Shown: positions 8,384 to 17,133 of the stretch, piece by piece | How the letters are laid out: every line of letters begins with the position of its first letter | Position numbering within the stretch: the stretch's first letter is position 1 | Source of the DNA: a virus | DNA length: 43,111 bases | IMG/VR virus record: IMGVR_UViG_3300001683_000035 | Location: 1 to 43,111 of that record | Direction: 5' to 3' (one strand) | Position numbers and translations under genes: made by a program | The notes under the pieces: model-generated | Seen by the model: only the letters and a program-made list of their open reading frames with translations | Database searches by the model: none | Told to the model about the DNA's origin: nothing

Positions 8384-9382
8384 ATGCCAAGAAAACAAAT
8401 AAGCGTAGAGCAATTTGACGCCAACACATATGTGCAGCGAATCAACAAGCAGATGAACGGATCCATCTCCGATGGGAAGAATAGCTATAACGACATAACC
8501 GATCAGATAGCTACGCAGAAAGGTCAAGTTGTTGAGATATACCATGTGAACACTGGATATTCAGTCATGTTCAAGGCAATGCTCACAGATTTCAAAGATG
8601 ATTTTAAGATGGATTATAAGAGAGAAACCGTCTTTGGTCGCGCAGATCCCATTGCTACATATAAAGGAACAGAGAGGACCATTAGTTTGGCATGGAAAGT
8701 TGTAGCTTCTCATCTAGACGAAGCAAAGTCCAATCTAAGAAAGATTGAGCAGTTCGCTTCTATGTTATATGCGACATATGATTCGGCCGGTTCGAATTTA
8801 ACAAACTCTAGCGCAACTCAAATACAAGCAGGCCCTTTGTTCAAAATCAAATACAGTAATTTGATAGTAAAAGCCGGCCATAGAGAGGAAGGCATGCTAA
8901 CATCTGCGGAAGAGACAGGGCTAGCCGGAACTATAGATGGATTCACTTTTACGCCCGAGATCTCAGACAGTGCGCCATGGTATTCACCAGGTGTAGAAGG
9001 GGTATTTCCCGCTTCGATTGATATATCTTTAGATTTCCACGTTCTTCACGAGACCGCTTTGGGGTGGGATCCTGATGGCAAGCTAAGGATAGATTCTTGG
9101 GCTAATGGCGCGCCAGGAATAGATCAGCGACAGATATTTTATGGAGGCCAACAAAAAACATCCTCTGGAAAGAAAGAAGAAACGATTCGAACTCCAGTTG
9201 ACACACCTCCTCCCCCAGGTCCAGAACCCTTCTTCGACCAACTTACTGACGCCCTAGAAAGGGTGCCTGATGTTCTTGAGGCTAAAGCAAAAGACTTTCT
9301 TAACACTCAGAGAAACGAAATTCGGTCAAAAGTTATGGGAGTAAGAGATGATATTTTGGGCGCCCTCGCAGGTAAATGGTAA
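8384..9382 (+). CDS. Baseplate tail-tube cap/initiator-like protein (gp48/gp54-like)
   Basis: This 332-residue protein carries FGRADPIATYKGTERTISLAW near residue 85 followed by a helical LDEAKSNLRKIEQFASMLYATY segment. That pair is typical of baseplate proteins that cap or start the tube, where a tube-like beta domain is followed by a conserved helix. The C-terminal 70 residues are Pro-rich then helical. Placement after the tape measure and before the gp53-like gene fits T4 proteins gp48/gp54, but which of the two it corresponds to is not decided. A GAGGG site precedes ATG 8384. Confidence 0.65.
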   Translation: MPRKQISVEQFDANTYVQRINKQMNGSISDGKNSYNDITDQIATQKGQVVEIYHVNTGYSVMFKAMLTDFKDDFKMDYKRETVFGRADPIATYKGTERTISLAWKVVASHLDEAKSNLRKIEQFASMLYATYDSAGSNLTNSSATQIQAGPLFKIKYSNLIVKAGHREEGMLTSAEETGLAGTIDGFTFTPEISDSAPWYSPGVEGVFPASIDISLDFHVLHETALGWDPDGKLRIDSWANGAPGIDQRQIFYGGQQKTSSGKKEETIRTPVDTPPPPGPEPFFDQLTDALERVPDVLEAKAKDFLNTQRNEIRSKVMGVRDDILGALAGKW

Positions 9383-9388
9383 ATAATT

Positions 9389-9733
9389 ATGGCATCTAGA
9401 TATGACAACAAAGTAGCAGCACTAAACGATTCAGAAATGTATAAGAAGCTCTTCAACAGAAGGGGCATTACATTTATAAATCAATATAGAACACCCGAAA
9501 TTTACTTTCCAACTGATGAAGAGTATCTACAACTTGAGAACGTTGATCACGTTTGGAAGATGGGAGATAGGTATTATAAACTAGCCCATCAATATTATGG
9601 CAAGCCGTCTTACTGGTGGCTACTGGCTTGGTATAATCAAAAGCCAACAGAATCACATCTTGAGAATGGAGACTTGATTCAAATTCCACTTCCATTTGAT
9701 GCAGCACTAATGCTGTATATGAGAAGCGTATAG
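9389..9733 (+). CDS. Baseplate wedge protein with LysM-like domain (T4 gp53-like)
   Basis: The 114-residue product has the gp53 signature in its second half: HVWKMGDRYYKLAHQYYGKPSYWW then AWYNQKPTES and GDLIQIP. This is the LysM-like fold used by gp53-type baseplate proteins to clamp neighbouring wedges, not necessarily to bind peptidoglycan. It is shorter than T4 gp53 (196 residues) and lacks most of its N-terminal domain, as is usual in marine relatives. It starts 6 bases after the preceding stop with little room for a ribosome binding site, so translational coupling is likely. Confidence 0.82.
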   Translation: MASRYDNKVAALNDSEMYKKLFNRRGITFINQYRTPEIYFPTDEEYLQLENVDHVWKMGDRYYKLAHQYYGKPSYWWLLAWYNQKPTESHLENGDLIQIPLPFDAALMLYMRSV

Positions 9734-9746
9734 GAGGCAATAAGAA

Positions 9747-12050
9747 GTGGGCAATGAGAACTCAAAAATCAGTTTCGCGACGCCACCCGTTGTCAAAGAA
9801 GAGGCAGCAGCCGAACTGAAGGAGACGCGGGAGGCGAACGAAAAAGCCCGCCTCGCCGCCCTAACACCTACCCAGCGGAAGGCTGAGGATGCAAACCGTG
9901 CCGTAAAAAAGGAGGAGCGGGAAAAAAAGGCCGCAGCGAAAGCAAAAGAAAAACAAGACGACTGCGTTGAAGATATATTCGATGCACAGTATGAAGAGCA
10001 GGTCGGGACAGAACTCATAGATGACATTGCTGAATTTGGCCTTAAAGCCGGCGCCTTTCTCTCCAGTGTGCCCCTTATCGGGGGGCTCTTTGGGGACGCT
10101 CAAACCGCAAACGATATTCTACTAGAACATCAGGACCGAAAAGAAGTAGCGAAAAACCTTGCGGAAAAGAACGCCAAAGCCATAGCAAACCTAGATTGTG
10201 GTGTCGTGACCACCAAGCCAAAGCCCCGCAGAAGAAAAAGAAAGAGCGTCCTAAAAGAACTCAAAAAACGACAGATTGAGCAAGCATACCTTCTTCAAAA
10301 TTTAGAAGCCATAGCGACTGATGCCATCAGTCCGGATCCGCAAACGCTTGAGAACCTAATACAAGTTGAGGCAGGCGGAGAGCTTATGAACGACCTAACA
10401 ACAAGCCGGCTCTTGACTCCTCTTTTCTCCGCGCTCCCAGCTGACTTGAGCAGCCTTACGCCATATGTAAAGATGTATAGAAGAGACAGGGATGAGAACG
10501 GGAATTATATAGATAGAGTCTTTCGTTTTGCTAACTCAATGCCAGACGTGGTAGACCTTTTTAGGGAGACAAAGGGCCTAGGCCACGGCGTCGGGCTTAA
10601 AAGCTTTAGGTGGGAAACTACAGGAAAGAATCCATACTCCGCGCCACGAACACTAATAGCATCAATGAAGATACACTTCCAGTCAATCTCAGAACTATAT
10701 GGGAGCGCCGAAGGTGGAAATGAATTGGGCGAACTAAGATGGGCAGAGCTTCTAATGCCGCCTGGCCCCACAACCACACTTATGGGAAACCTATGTTGGG
10801 CGGATGTAAAAAAGAAATATCCAGGTCAGTTCGATAACGTAAAAGAATACGAAGACAGAGTAAAACTAGAATCTGAAAAAAAGCAAAAGGGCGCTTCTAG
10901 CACAACGCTGATGGTAGAGACTGGCTGGGCTTATACGAAGAAGAATATATTATCCGAAGAGATGAAGATGGCAGTTGACAAAGCGAAAATGGTTTTTTCT
11001 TTGAGGTTGAATCGCCACAACTTCAACTTCAATCAGGATGGAACAATTGATTTGGACATCGATTTCAACTCCTCTATGGAAACAAGGGCCGGCGCTCCTG
11101 AGAGTGACGTACTGACACTAGGTTTAGATGGTAAAAGTGCGATACAGAAAGAGATCAAGAACCTAGAAACCAAAATAGGGACAGAAAACACTAGTGTTGC
11201 AGGCTTGGCATGCAAGATAGCTGAAGAGAAAGCAGCCGGCGCCAAGACTGATGGAAAATCACCACAGGAAATAGAAAAGAAAGCAAAGGAAGAGTGTCTG
11301 ACAGAGTACAAGAAAGCATTGGCAGCGGCCAAGAAGGAAAGGCGCATTTCCAATTATGGGAGATTTGTGCAAAATCTCCTAAAAAAGGAAAGGCTTTTTA
11401 GGATAGTCGTAAGCGAAGAACAATATGAAGCCGGCCAGCTTCCACTAAGAAAGCCTCAGCCGGCCTCCAACCGTAATGCTGCTGATAAGCTAGCAGAAGG
11501 CACAGTAGCTGCCGAAAAGAAGAGGGGCAAGAAAAAGAGAAAGAGCAAGAGAGGTAAGAAAAACTCTGAACAGGCAGAGATAAAATCTGGCACACTCCTA
11601 TCGAGACTGAGGGCTGAATTCAAAGCAGATAAATCTTTGAAGCGCGGCCAGAAGGCAGTATATTTTTTCTATCTCGGAGACTTGCTAGACTACTATACTG
11701 ATGCCATGTCAAATTCAGCCAGAAATATGAAAAAGGATGAATCTGCCAACAAGGAAACTCCGTTTAGGATGATATTGGGAGAGTTCAACGTATATAATTA
11801 TAAGGCGATAGTAAGGGACAAGATCAACATATATGATGCCGATGACGAGGAGTTGCTGGATAAAGAGAAATACGCGACACGGACCAACTTGGCGAACCTT
11901 CCCATTTCTCTAGATTTGTATTCGATGTGGTTCACTGATAAGATGGTCAACAAGGCAGACGAATTTAGTTTTAAAAGATTTATTGATTTGCTGATGCCAG
12001 AAGTCACATCGAACGCTTTGAGCGTTTTGTTGATAGTGATCCAAATTTGA
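9747..12050 (+). CDS. Large baseplate/structural protein, N-terminal part of a probable split gene
   Basis: GTG 9747 follows AGGAGG at 9732-9737 and opens a 767-residue frame. Residues 1-80 are a Lys/Glu/Ala-rich helix, about 95-130 is hydrophobic, about 150-170 is very basic (KPKPRRRKRK), and near 235-310 is a conserved-looking domain (TPYVKMYRRD, then GHGVGLKSFRWE and MKIHFQSISELYG) that I recognise in large baseplate proteins of uncultured marine phages. A second basic patch lies near 590. The last 15 residues look unlike the rest, and the continuation of the expected family sequence is in the -1 frame from about 12011 into the next gene. The first 200 codons are visibly more G+C-rich than neighbours. 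Confidence 0.72.
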   Translation: MGNENSKISFATPPVVKEEAAAELKETREANEKARLAALTPTQRKAEDANRAVKKEEREKKAAAKAKEKQDDCVEDIFDAQYEEQVGTELIDDIAEFGLKAGAFLSSVPLIGGLFGDAQTANDILLEHQDRKEVAKNLAEKNAKAIANLDCGVVTTKPKPRRRKRKSVLKELKKRQIEQAYLLQNLEAIATDAISPDPQTLENLIQVEAGGELMNDLTTSRLLTPLFSALPADLSSLTPYVKMYRRDRDENGNYIDRVFRFANSMPDVVDLFRETKGLGHGVGLKSFRWETTGKNPYSAPRTLIASMKIHFQSISELYGSAEGGNELGELRWAELLMPPGPTTTLMGNLCWADVKKKYPGQFDNVKEYEDRVKLESEKKQKGASSTTLMVETGWAYTKKNILSEEMKMAVDKAKMVFSLRLNRHNFNFNQDGTIDLDIDFNSSMETRAGAPESDVLTLGLDGKSAIQKEIKNLETKIGTENTSVAGLACKIAEEKAAGAKTDGKSPQEIEKKAKEECLTEYKKALAAAKKERRISNYGRFVQNLLKKERLFRIVVSEEQYEAGQLPLRKPQPASNRNAADKLAEGTVAAEKKRGKKKRKSKRGKKNSEQAEIKSGTLLSRLRAEFKADKSLKRGQKAVYFFYLGDLLDYYTDAMSNSARNMKKDESANKETPFRMILGEFNVYNYKAIVRDKINIYDADDEELLDKEKYATRTNLANLPISLDLYSMWFTDKMVNKADEFSFKRFIDLLMPEVTSNALSVLLIVIQI

Positions 12051-12820
12051 ATGAAAAGATTAGAATATCAGAAAAGGGGCTGCCCATTAAAACGTCAATT
12101 GCTTATGGAGCAAATAGCCTACTAGAGGAGCGAAGCCAGAATCACTACCCGATTGAAGCCAGAGATCTTTCTAACTTGGTTGGGGGCGAGAGCCCAATCT
12201 TGCTTGAAAGAGACCTTATTGGCAATCAGAATGGCGCCGCCGATTATATGATACTATATTCAAAGCGCTTGCCGGCAGGATTTACTGAAGTGAACGAAGC
12301 GGAGAATGCCAAGAGCGGCATATATCATTTTAGGCTGGGATCTGACAGGGGCATAGTAAAGAGTATCGAACTACAAAAGACAGACAACAAGGCAATACAA
12401 GCCAGAAACATAATGCACGCCTACAACCGGAAGGATGGGTATGGCCTTCTCCAAGAGCCATATGATGGTAATATTACGATATTTGGTGGAGCAATGTTTC
12501 AGCCGGGCCAGTATATTTACATTAATCCTACCGGGGCAGGACTAGGCACAGGGCTAGAAAGGCTTTCCATTGCTCACCGACTAGGGTTAGGGGGCTTCTA
12601 TTTGATAACTAAAGTTACGACAGACTTGGAAGCTGGAATGCTAGAAACCAAACTGGAATGTAAGTTTGAGCACTATGGGAAACTACTGGGTGAGAAGTTT
12701 GTAGGAATAGATGCTGATAATAATAAGACTCGAACTGCCGTCAAGCTAACAGGAATTTCAGGCGGAGGTCAAAGAGCACCCAATAAAATAGAGGATCCTT
12801 CGCGCGGAGCCACGGGGTAA
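12047..12820 (+). CDS. Baseplate structural protein, C-terminal part of a probable split gene
   Basis: The annotated start is TTG 12047, overlapping the previous stop as TTGA, which gives 257 residues. The frame is already open from 11987 with plausible residues (RSHIERFERFVDSDPNLNEK) but contains no ATG. Segments GIYHFRLGSDRGIVKSIELQKT, ITIFGGAMFQPGQYIYINPTG and LGLGGFYLITKV are the C-terminal hallmarks of the same large baseplate family whose N-terminal half is the preceding gene. Either the gene is naturally split and coupled, a -1 frameshift joins the two, or one base is in error. Confidence 0.7.
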   Translation: MNEKIRISEKGLPIKTSIAYGANSLLEERSQNHYPIEARDLSNLVGGESPILLERDLIGNQNGAADYMILYSKRLPAGFTEVNEAENAKSGIYHFRLGSDRGIVKSIELQKTDNKAIQARNIMHAYNRKDGYGLLQEPYDGNITIFGGAMFQPGQYIYINPTGAGLGTGLERLSIAHRLGLGGFYLITKVTTDLEAGMLETKLECKFEHYGKLLGEKFVGIDADNNKTRTAVKLTGISGGGQRAPNKIEDPSRGATG

Positions 12821-12826
12821 CATAAT

Positions 12827-14044
12827 ATGGAAATAAGTTTCGGCTCCAATGATCTCCCCGCTAGCGCCTCTTTCAACCAGAGGTTAGCATACAAAAACAA
12901 TTATCCGGCTGGGATAAATGAGTATAGAACTCTGGACTTCTGGTATGACGATATGTTATACGGCAGAGTCGATACGCAGGGCGACACCATCTATCCTTCC
13001 GAAGCTCGCTTGAAGCAACTAAAAACAGACGGCAATGAGTCGCTCTTCGCGCTAGACTTTGTGGTAGATGCTTATAATGGTTTCATTGGGGCGATGCAAC
13101 AGCAAGAAAACAATGGAAACTTTATTCTTTTAGATGGTTCTGTTTTTGCTAGCCGCTTTACTGCTGTTCGTGGGTGGTATAATATCAATGAGAAATATGC
13201 TGCCTATATGAAGTTCTATTACGACAACAACATCTTTCCATACATGACGGATGAATCTAGAACTGATGAGATAGTTGATTTTGACGATTTCATTGAAGTT
13301 TTTACACGCTTGATAGAAGAGACGACCATAAATTCCCCATTTACTAGAACTGAGCTTATAACGAGCAAATACTCTTCCCCTCACAGCAGCGGATTATCTA
13401 TTGAGTTTGCAGAGTCAGATCATGGAGAAGATTTCATAAAGGCTCTTGGATATATGAACAATATTAATTTTGAACTATATCGAGAGACCGCCAGACAGCA
13501 TGGCTTTTCTGTTGATAAGAATGCGCCATGGCGCTTGACTGCTGATGTCGGCTCAAACCGAATGCAGGCTTATATGAAGAGATACGATGTTAGTTTTGAG
13601 ACATTTTTTGACAAATATTTTTATAAGTCTCACCTTCTCGATATCGCCACGATGAAGGCTTACATATTTCAATTCTATGAATTTTTTGTTCAATCTTTTC
13701 CGGATGCTACGGTCCCGCTCGTCGAAAACGTAGGCGGCAAAAGTATTAGCTTGACAAAGCGGATGCCTCGTGCTACAATGAGCCAAGTAGAATACCGAGA
13801 AAGGTATGACAACCTCTTTTGGATACGGCTGTATATCTACGTGAGGGCGAAAGAGACAAACAGGAAATGGGATCAACACAAGTTTGATCAAACAGTCAAG
13901 AAAGCTAGTGATTTTTTTGTTTATAGTGGCGAAGCGGCTTTATTCAAATTTATCAACAAAGAAGTGAAGAGAGCGCCGGGTGAATTCTTCCGAGAGGAGG
14001 AGCCCAGAAGAGGCACTTTTAGGTTTAGAAGAAAGAGAGGGTAG
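12827..14044 (+). CDS. Structural-looking phage protein, function unknown
   Basis: This 405-residue protein is rich in Tyr and Phe and has no membrane segment. It contains NAPWRLTADVGSNRMQAYMKRY near residue 230 followed by DKYFYKSHLLDIATMKAYIFQFYEFFV, a pattern I have seen in proteins at the end of baseplate blocks in marine phages. Its C-terminus is Arg-rich (RRGTFRFRRKRG). It follows the baseplate gene after 6 bases and precedes the polymerase gene by one base, so it is likely the last gene of the late tail operon. No biochemical role can be assigned. Confidence 0.75.
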   Translation: MEISFGSNDLPASASFNQRLAYKNNYPAGINEYRTLDFWYDDMLYGRVDTQGDTIYPSEARLKQLKTDGNESLFALDFVVDAYNGFIGAMQQQENNGNFILLDGSVFASRFTAVRGWYNINEKYAAYMKFYYDNNIFPYMTDESRTDEIVDFDDFIEVFTRLIEETTINSPFTRTELITSKYSSPHSSGLSIEFAESDHGEDFIKALGYMNNINFELYRETARQHGFSVDKNAPWRLTADVGSNRMQAYMKRYDVSFETFFDKYFYKSHLLDIATMKAYIFQFYEFFVQSFPDATVPLVENVGGKSISLTKRMPRATMSQVEYRERYDNLFWIRLYIYVRAKETNRKWDQHKFDQTVKKASDFFVYSGEAALFKFINKEVKRAPGEFFREEEPRRGTFRFRRKRG

Positions 14045-14045
14045 T

Positions 14046-15218
14046 TTGCGGTTTGTTGTATTAGATTCAAAGAAAGAATGCTTAGGATACTATTACGATG
14101 GAAAGATTAACGATACTCCCCCCAACAACGCATCAACAACTTGGGATTACAGGCATCATCACCATGATGATAAATATGAGTATGCTTCTCTCTACGTGAA
14201 GGGCAAAAGCCTAACGGATTCATGTCCAGATTACATGAAGCCCGAATGGGATAAACTACAAGAGCAAAAGAAAGCATATCAGAATGCTATTACCAAGTCA
14301 AGAATAAACATTGACGACGTGTGCGCTTTTGATTTGATACCGGAGTGGTTTCTCAGAGAAATGTCGCAAGCAAAGTGTGACATCATCAAACATGTGGTAG
14401 AGGAAGTAGAGAAGCCTATCACTTACGACTTTACACTTCAACTAGAAAAGTTGTTTGGCGAGATAAGACAGAACACACTAAACTTGGACATGGAGTCCGT
14501 GAAAGATAGAATGCTCTTCCCGTCAGCCAAGAGCCTGATACAGAGAATCAAAAAGGCAGACAAGAGCATTCAGTACAGTCAGTTTGGCTCTATAACAGGA
14601 CGCCTTGTTAGCACCAAGACCAGCTTCCCTATTCTAAACCTACATAAATCTTTCAGAAAGATGGTAAAGCCAAACAATGACTTCTTTATTGAGTTTGACT
14701 ACAACGCAGCAGAGCTAAGAACTCTATTGGCTCTCTCCGGAGAGGAACAGCCTCAAGAAGATATGCACATCTGGAACATGAAGAATATCTTCAATAAAGA
14801 GATTACGAGAGACGAGGCAAAGAAGAAAATCTTTGCAGCCCTCTACAATTCTAAGAGCAAACAGAAATACTACAAGATAGAAGAAGTGGTGGCCAAACAT
14901 TATAGTGCTGAGACCGTCTCAACGCCCTTCTATCGCACGATAAAGACTGACAGGCATCACGCCCTCAACTATCTGCTACAGAGCACTACAAGCGATCTGG
15001 TGCTGGAGCAAGTGCTAAGGGTAAATGAGCTTCTGAAAGGAAAGCGCTCGAAAATAGTTTTTTTGATCCACGACAGTTTTGTGCTTGACATGGCAGCCGA
15101 AGACAGGTATACTGTACCAGAGATCAAAAAGATATTTTCCGAAAATCGCTTTGGGAAGTATCTTGTCGGCGTCAAGGCTGGAAAAGACTTTGATTCTATG
15201 AAAGAGATAAAGTTATAA
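14046..15218 (+). CDS. Compact family-A DNA polymerase
   Basis: This is a small DNA polymerase of the Pol I/T7 type. The template-binding segment FGSITGRLVSTKTSFPILNL lies near residue 180. Motif A is DYNAAELR with Asp218; motif B (O helix) is RDEAKKKIFAALY with Arg255, Lys259 and Phe263; motif C is HDS with Asp343. All key catalytic positions are therefore present. At about 391 residues it lacks room for a normal 3'-5' exonuclease; the first 130 residues show no DxE exonuclease motif. I chose TTG 14046, preceded by AGAGAGGG, since the earlier GTG 13980 lies inside the previous gene. It overlaps the tubulin-like gene by one base (TAATG). Because a DnaE replicase is also encoded, this enzyme may do repair, gap filling or Okazaki processing. 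Confidence 0.82.
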   Translation: MRFVVLDSKKECLGYYYDGKINDTPPNNASTTWDYRHHHHDDKYEYASLYVKGKSLTDSCPDYMKPEWDKLQEQKKAYQNAITKSRINIDDVCAFDLIPEWFLREMSQAKCDIIKHVVEEVEKPITYDFTLQLEKLFGEIRQNTLNLDMESVKDRMLFPSAKSLIQRIKKADKSIQYSQFGSITGRLVSTKTSFPILNLHKSFRKMVKPNNDFFIEFDYNAAELRTLLALSGEEQPQEDMHIWNMKNIFNKEITRDEAKKKIFAALYNSKSKQKYYKIEEVVAKHYSAETVSTPFYRTIKTDRHHALNYLLQSTTSDLVLEQVLRVNELLKGKRSKIVFLIHDSFVLDMAAEDRYTVPEIKKIFSENRFGKYLVGVKAGKDFDSMKEIKL

Positions 15219-16057
15219 TGAACGTTATAGGATTAGGCAGCGCAGGGTGTAATATAGCTGACAAACTATCAGGATATCCTCAGTACACCATTCACAAGAT
15301 AGACGTCGGCCTCAAGAAGGGTAAAGGTAATCACCCTCTAACTAAACGATCCTCTACGGAGCAATATGAGGAAAAATTTCCCAAGAAGGTTTTTTCAGAT
15401 TTGCAAAAGATAGAAGGGGATGCATTATTTATTGTTGGTGGCGGTGGAAGTGTTTCTTCTGCTTCTTTGAGGATACTGGAAGCTCTGAAGGGCAATAGGA
15501 CAGAAGTTATTTATGTGAGGCCAGACACTTCATTTATGAATGAGGCTGGCGTAATGCTTGATAGGGCAGTTTTCAACATTCTTCAAGAATATGCCCGGTC
15601 TGGCATCCTTGAGAAATTATATATTGTATCTAATTCCGAGATAGAGAGAGTCGTTGGTGACCTTCCAGTCTCAAAATATCATGACAAGATTAATGAAATA
15701 ATAGCGTCTACCATTCACATGGTAAATGTCTATCGAAACTCAGAAACGCCCTTAAGCAATATCGCAGAAGGGGCAGGCGTTTCAAGAATATCAACCATTG
15801 GGGTAGGAACGATGGAGAAGGTCATTGATCAAATGTTCTTCTCTCTCGACCATACATCTGAAAAGGTTTATTATTTCGCAATTAACAAAAAACAAATGGA
15901 GGAAGACAACCAACTATTGTTTTCGATAAAAAACAGAATAAGGCAAGACGATTCAACCACAAAGACTAGTTTCGGAGTATTCCCTTCTTTATATGAGGAG
16001 AACTACATATACATCGTTGCTAGCACAAAGATTATACAAGGAGTAGAGTATGAATAA
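15218..16057 (+). CDS. Tubulin/FtsZ-like GTPase homologue
   Basis: The 279-residue protein begins MNVIGLGSAGCNIADKL, matching the first nucleotide-binding strand and loop of FtsZ/tubulin (VIGVGGAGxN). At residues 74-80 it has GGGGSVS preceded by the hydrophobic strand LFIV, the place of the tubulin signature GGGTGTG. The middle helix region (INEIIASTIHMVN) and later beta strands (ISTIGVG, YYFAINKK) fit the fold. It is shorter than FtsZ (about 380) and phage PhuZ (about 315), and the signature is altered, so GTPase activity is not assured. It overlaps the polymerase upstream by 1 base and the next gene by 8, so it is co-expressed with replication genes. A role in positioning replicating phage DNA or virions is inferred from PhuZ/TubZ. 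Confidence 0.7.
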   Translation: MNVIGLGSAGCNIADKLSGYPQYTIHKIDVGLKKGKGNHPLTKRSSTEQYEEKFPKKVFSDLQKIEGDALFIVGGGGSVSSASLRILEALKGNRTEVIYVRPDTSFMNEAGVMLDRAVFNILQEYARSGILEKLYIVSNSEIERVVGDLPVSKYHDKINEIIASTIHMVNVYRNSETPLSNIAEGAGVSRISTIGVGTMEKVIDQMFFSLDHTSEKVYYFAINKKQMEEDNQLLFSIKNRIRQDDSTTKTSFGVFPSLYEENYIYIVASTKIIQGVEYE

Positions 16058-16325
16058 TGAAAAAGCCTATGTAGGCACCTTTCGAAAAAAGAACAACGAC
16101 TTTAGAACAATGGTGTTCGTAAAGTTAGAAGATTTACCAGCTTCTTTTCTGGAGACGAAAATCAAAGGAAAAGAGACCGACAGAAAGTTGGCAGAAGGCT
16201 CAGAGCTGGTATGGGATGTTGAGAGCGATGGATTCCGAGTTTTTAATTGGAACACCATCATCGGAGAGGTCGAGAAATACAGCGCTTTTGAAGAAAAACG
16301 CACACCGACAGAAAAAACCTCTTGA
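16050..16325 (+). CDS. Small conserved phage protein, unknown function
   Basis: This encodes 91 residues, mixed beta/alpha, with VKLEDLPASFLETKIKG and ELVWDVESDGFRVFNWNTIIGEV. I recognise this type as recurring in marine T4-like phages beside gp32 but know no function. AAGGAG at 16038-16043 precedes the ATG. It overlaps the tubulin-like gene by 8 bases, suggesting translational coupling and perhaps a linked role. Its stop is directly followed by the gp32 promoter. Confidence 0.75.
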   Translation: MNNEKAYVGTFRKKNNDFRTMVFVKLEDLPASFLETKIKGKETDRKLAEGSELVWDVESDGFRVFNWNTIIGEVEKYSAFEEKRTPTEKTS

Positions 16326-16350
16326 CAAATGAAAAATGATCTGTTACAAT
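16322..16350 (+). promoter_or_regulatory. Sigma70-type promoter for gp32
   Basis: TTGACA (16322-16327), 17-base spacer, TACAAT (16345-16350). Predicted start of transcription is near 16357. The leader contains a small AGCG-AAAAA-CGCT hairpin (16362-16374) just before the AAAAGGAG ribosome binding site, which could take part in the autoregulation known for T4 gp32 mRNA; that last point is speculative. Confidence 0.85.
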
Positions 16351-16390
16351 ACGGGTTCACGAGCGAAAAACGCTTTTAAAAGGAGAAAAA

Positions 16391-17125
16391 ATGGCAATTG
16401 ACATGAAGAAAATGAGATCAAAACTAACTCAACTTAAGAGTCGCGGAAGCGGCGGAGGGAACTTTTGGAAGCCACAAGATGGTAACCAGACTATCCGCAT
16501 TCTTCCTACGGAAGATGAAGACCCTTTTAAGCAGTTCTTCTTTCACTATAACGTGGGTGAAGGAGGAGGGTTCTTGTGTCCAAAGAATAATTTTGGAGAC
16601 AATTGTCCAGTGTGTGGTTTTGTAAAGACTCTCTATCAGCAAGGTGATGATGAGAGCAAGGAAGTGGCCCGCGGACTCAATGTAAAGAGTCGCTTCTTTT
16701 CCCCTGTGCTTGTTCGAGGGGAAGATGATTCGGGAGTCCGTGTCTATGGGTATAGCAAGACCGTGTATGAAACACTACTTGGGCTTGTTCTAAACCCTGA
16801 ATATGGTGATATTACCGACTTGGAGACTGGAGTTGATCTGGGTCTTCAATACGGTAAGCCACCGGGTGGAAACTTCCCCGTTACCAAGATTACCCCCAAG
16901 AGGCAATCTAGCTCGCTTTGTGATAAACTAAGCGATGATCAGTGTAAAGAAATGCTTGAGAGCATTCCTGATTTTAGCACTCTTTTCGAGCGACGCTCTT
17001 CGGAAGATGTGCAAAAGTTGCTGGATGAGCACATGGCTGGTAATAATGCGGAAGGTTTCTCTAAGGAAACTGAAAAGTACACCGACACGGAGAAGGTAGA
17101 CAGCGCGTTTAACGAGTTGCTCTAG
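16391..17125 (+). CDS. Single-stranded DNA-binding protein (T4 gp32-like)
   Basis: This 244-residue protein coats single-stranded DNA during replication and recombination. It has a basic N-terminus (MKKMRSKLTQLKSRG), corresponding to the gp32 cooperativity region, then NFWKPQDGNQTIRILP, a hallmark of the family. CPKNNFGDNCPVCGF near residue 58-72 supplies cysteines for the zinc site, and NVKSRFFSPVLVRG lies in the OB fold. The C-terminus is acidic, which in T4 contacts other replication proteins. AAAAGGAG precedes the ATG. It is under its own strong promoter, in keeping with the large amounts of gp32 needed. Confidence 0.92.
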   Translation: MAIDMKKMRSKLTQLKSRGSGGGNFWKPQDGNQTIRILPTEDEDPFKQFFFHYNVGEGGGFLCPKNNFGDNCPVCGFVKTLYQQGDDESKEVARGLNVKSRFFSPVLVRGEDDSGVRVYGYSKTVYETLLGLVLNPEYGDITDLETGVDLGLQYGKPPGGNFPVTKITPKRQSSSLCDKLSDDQCKEMLESIPDFSTLFERRSSEDVQKLLDEHMAGNNAEGFSKETEKYTDTEKVDSAFNELL

Positions 17126-17133
17126 CGCTCCCG

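Noticed and set aside
13980-14045. Upstream GTG start for the family-A polymerase
   Set aside because: It lies within the end of the previous gene; TTG 14046 follows AGAGAGGG and begins a proper strand.
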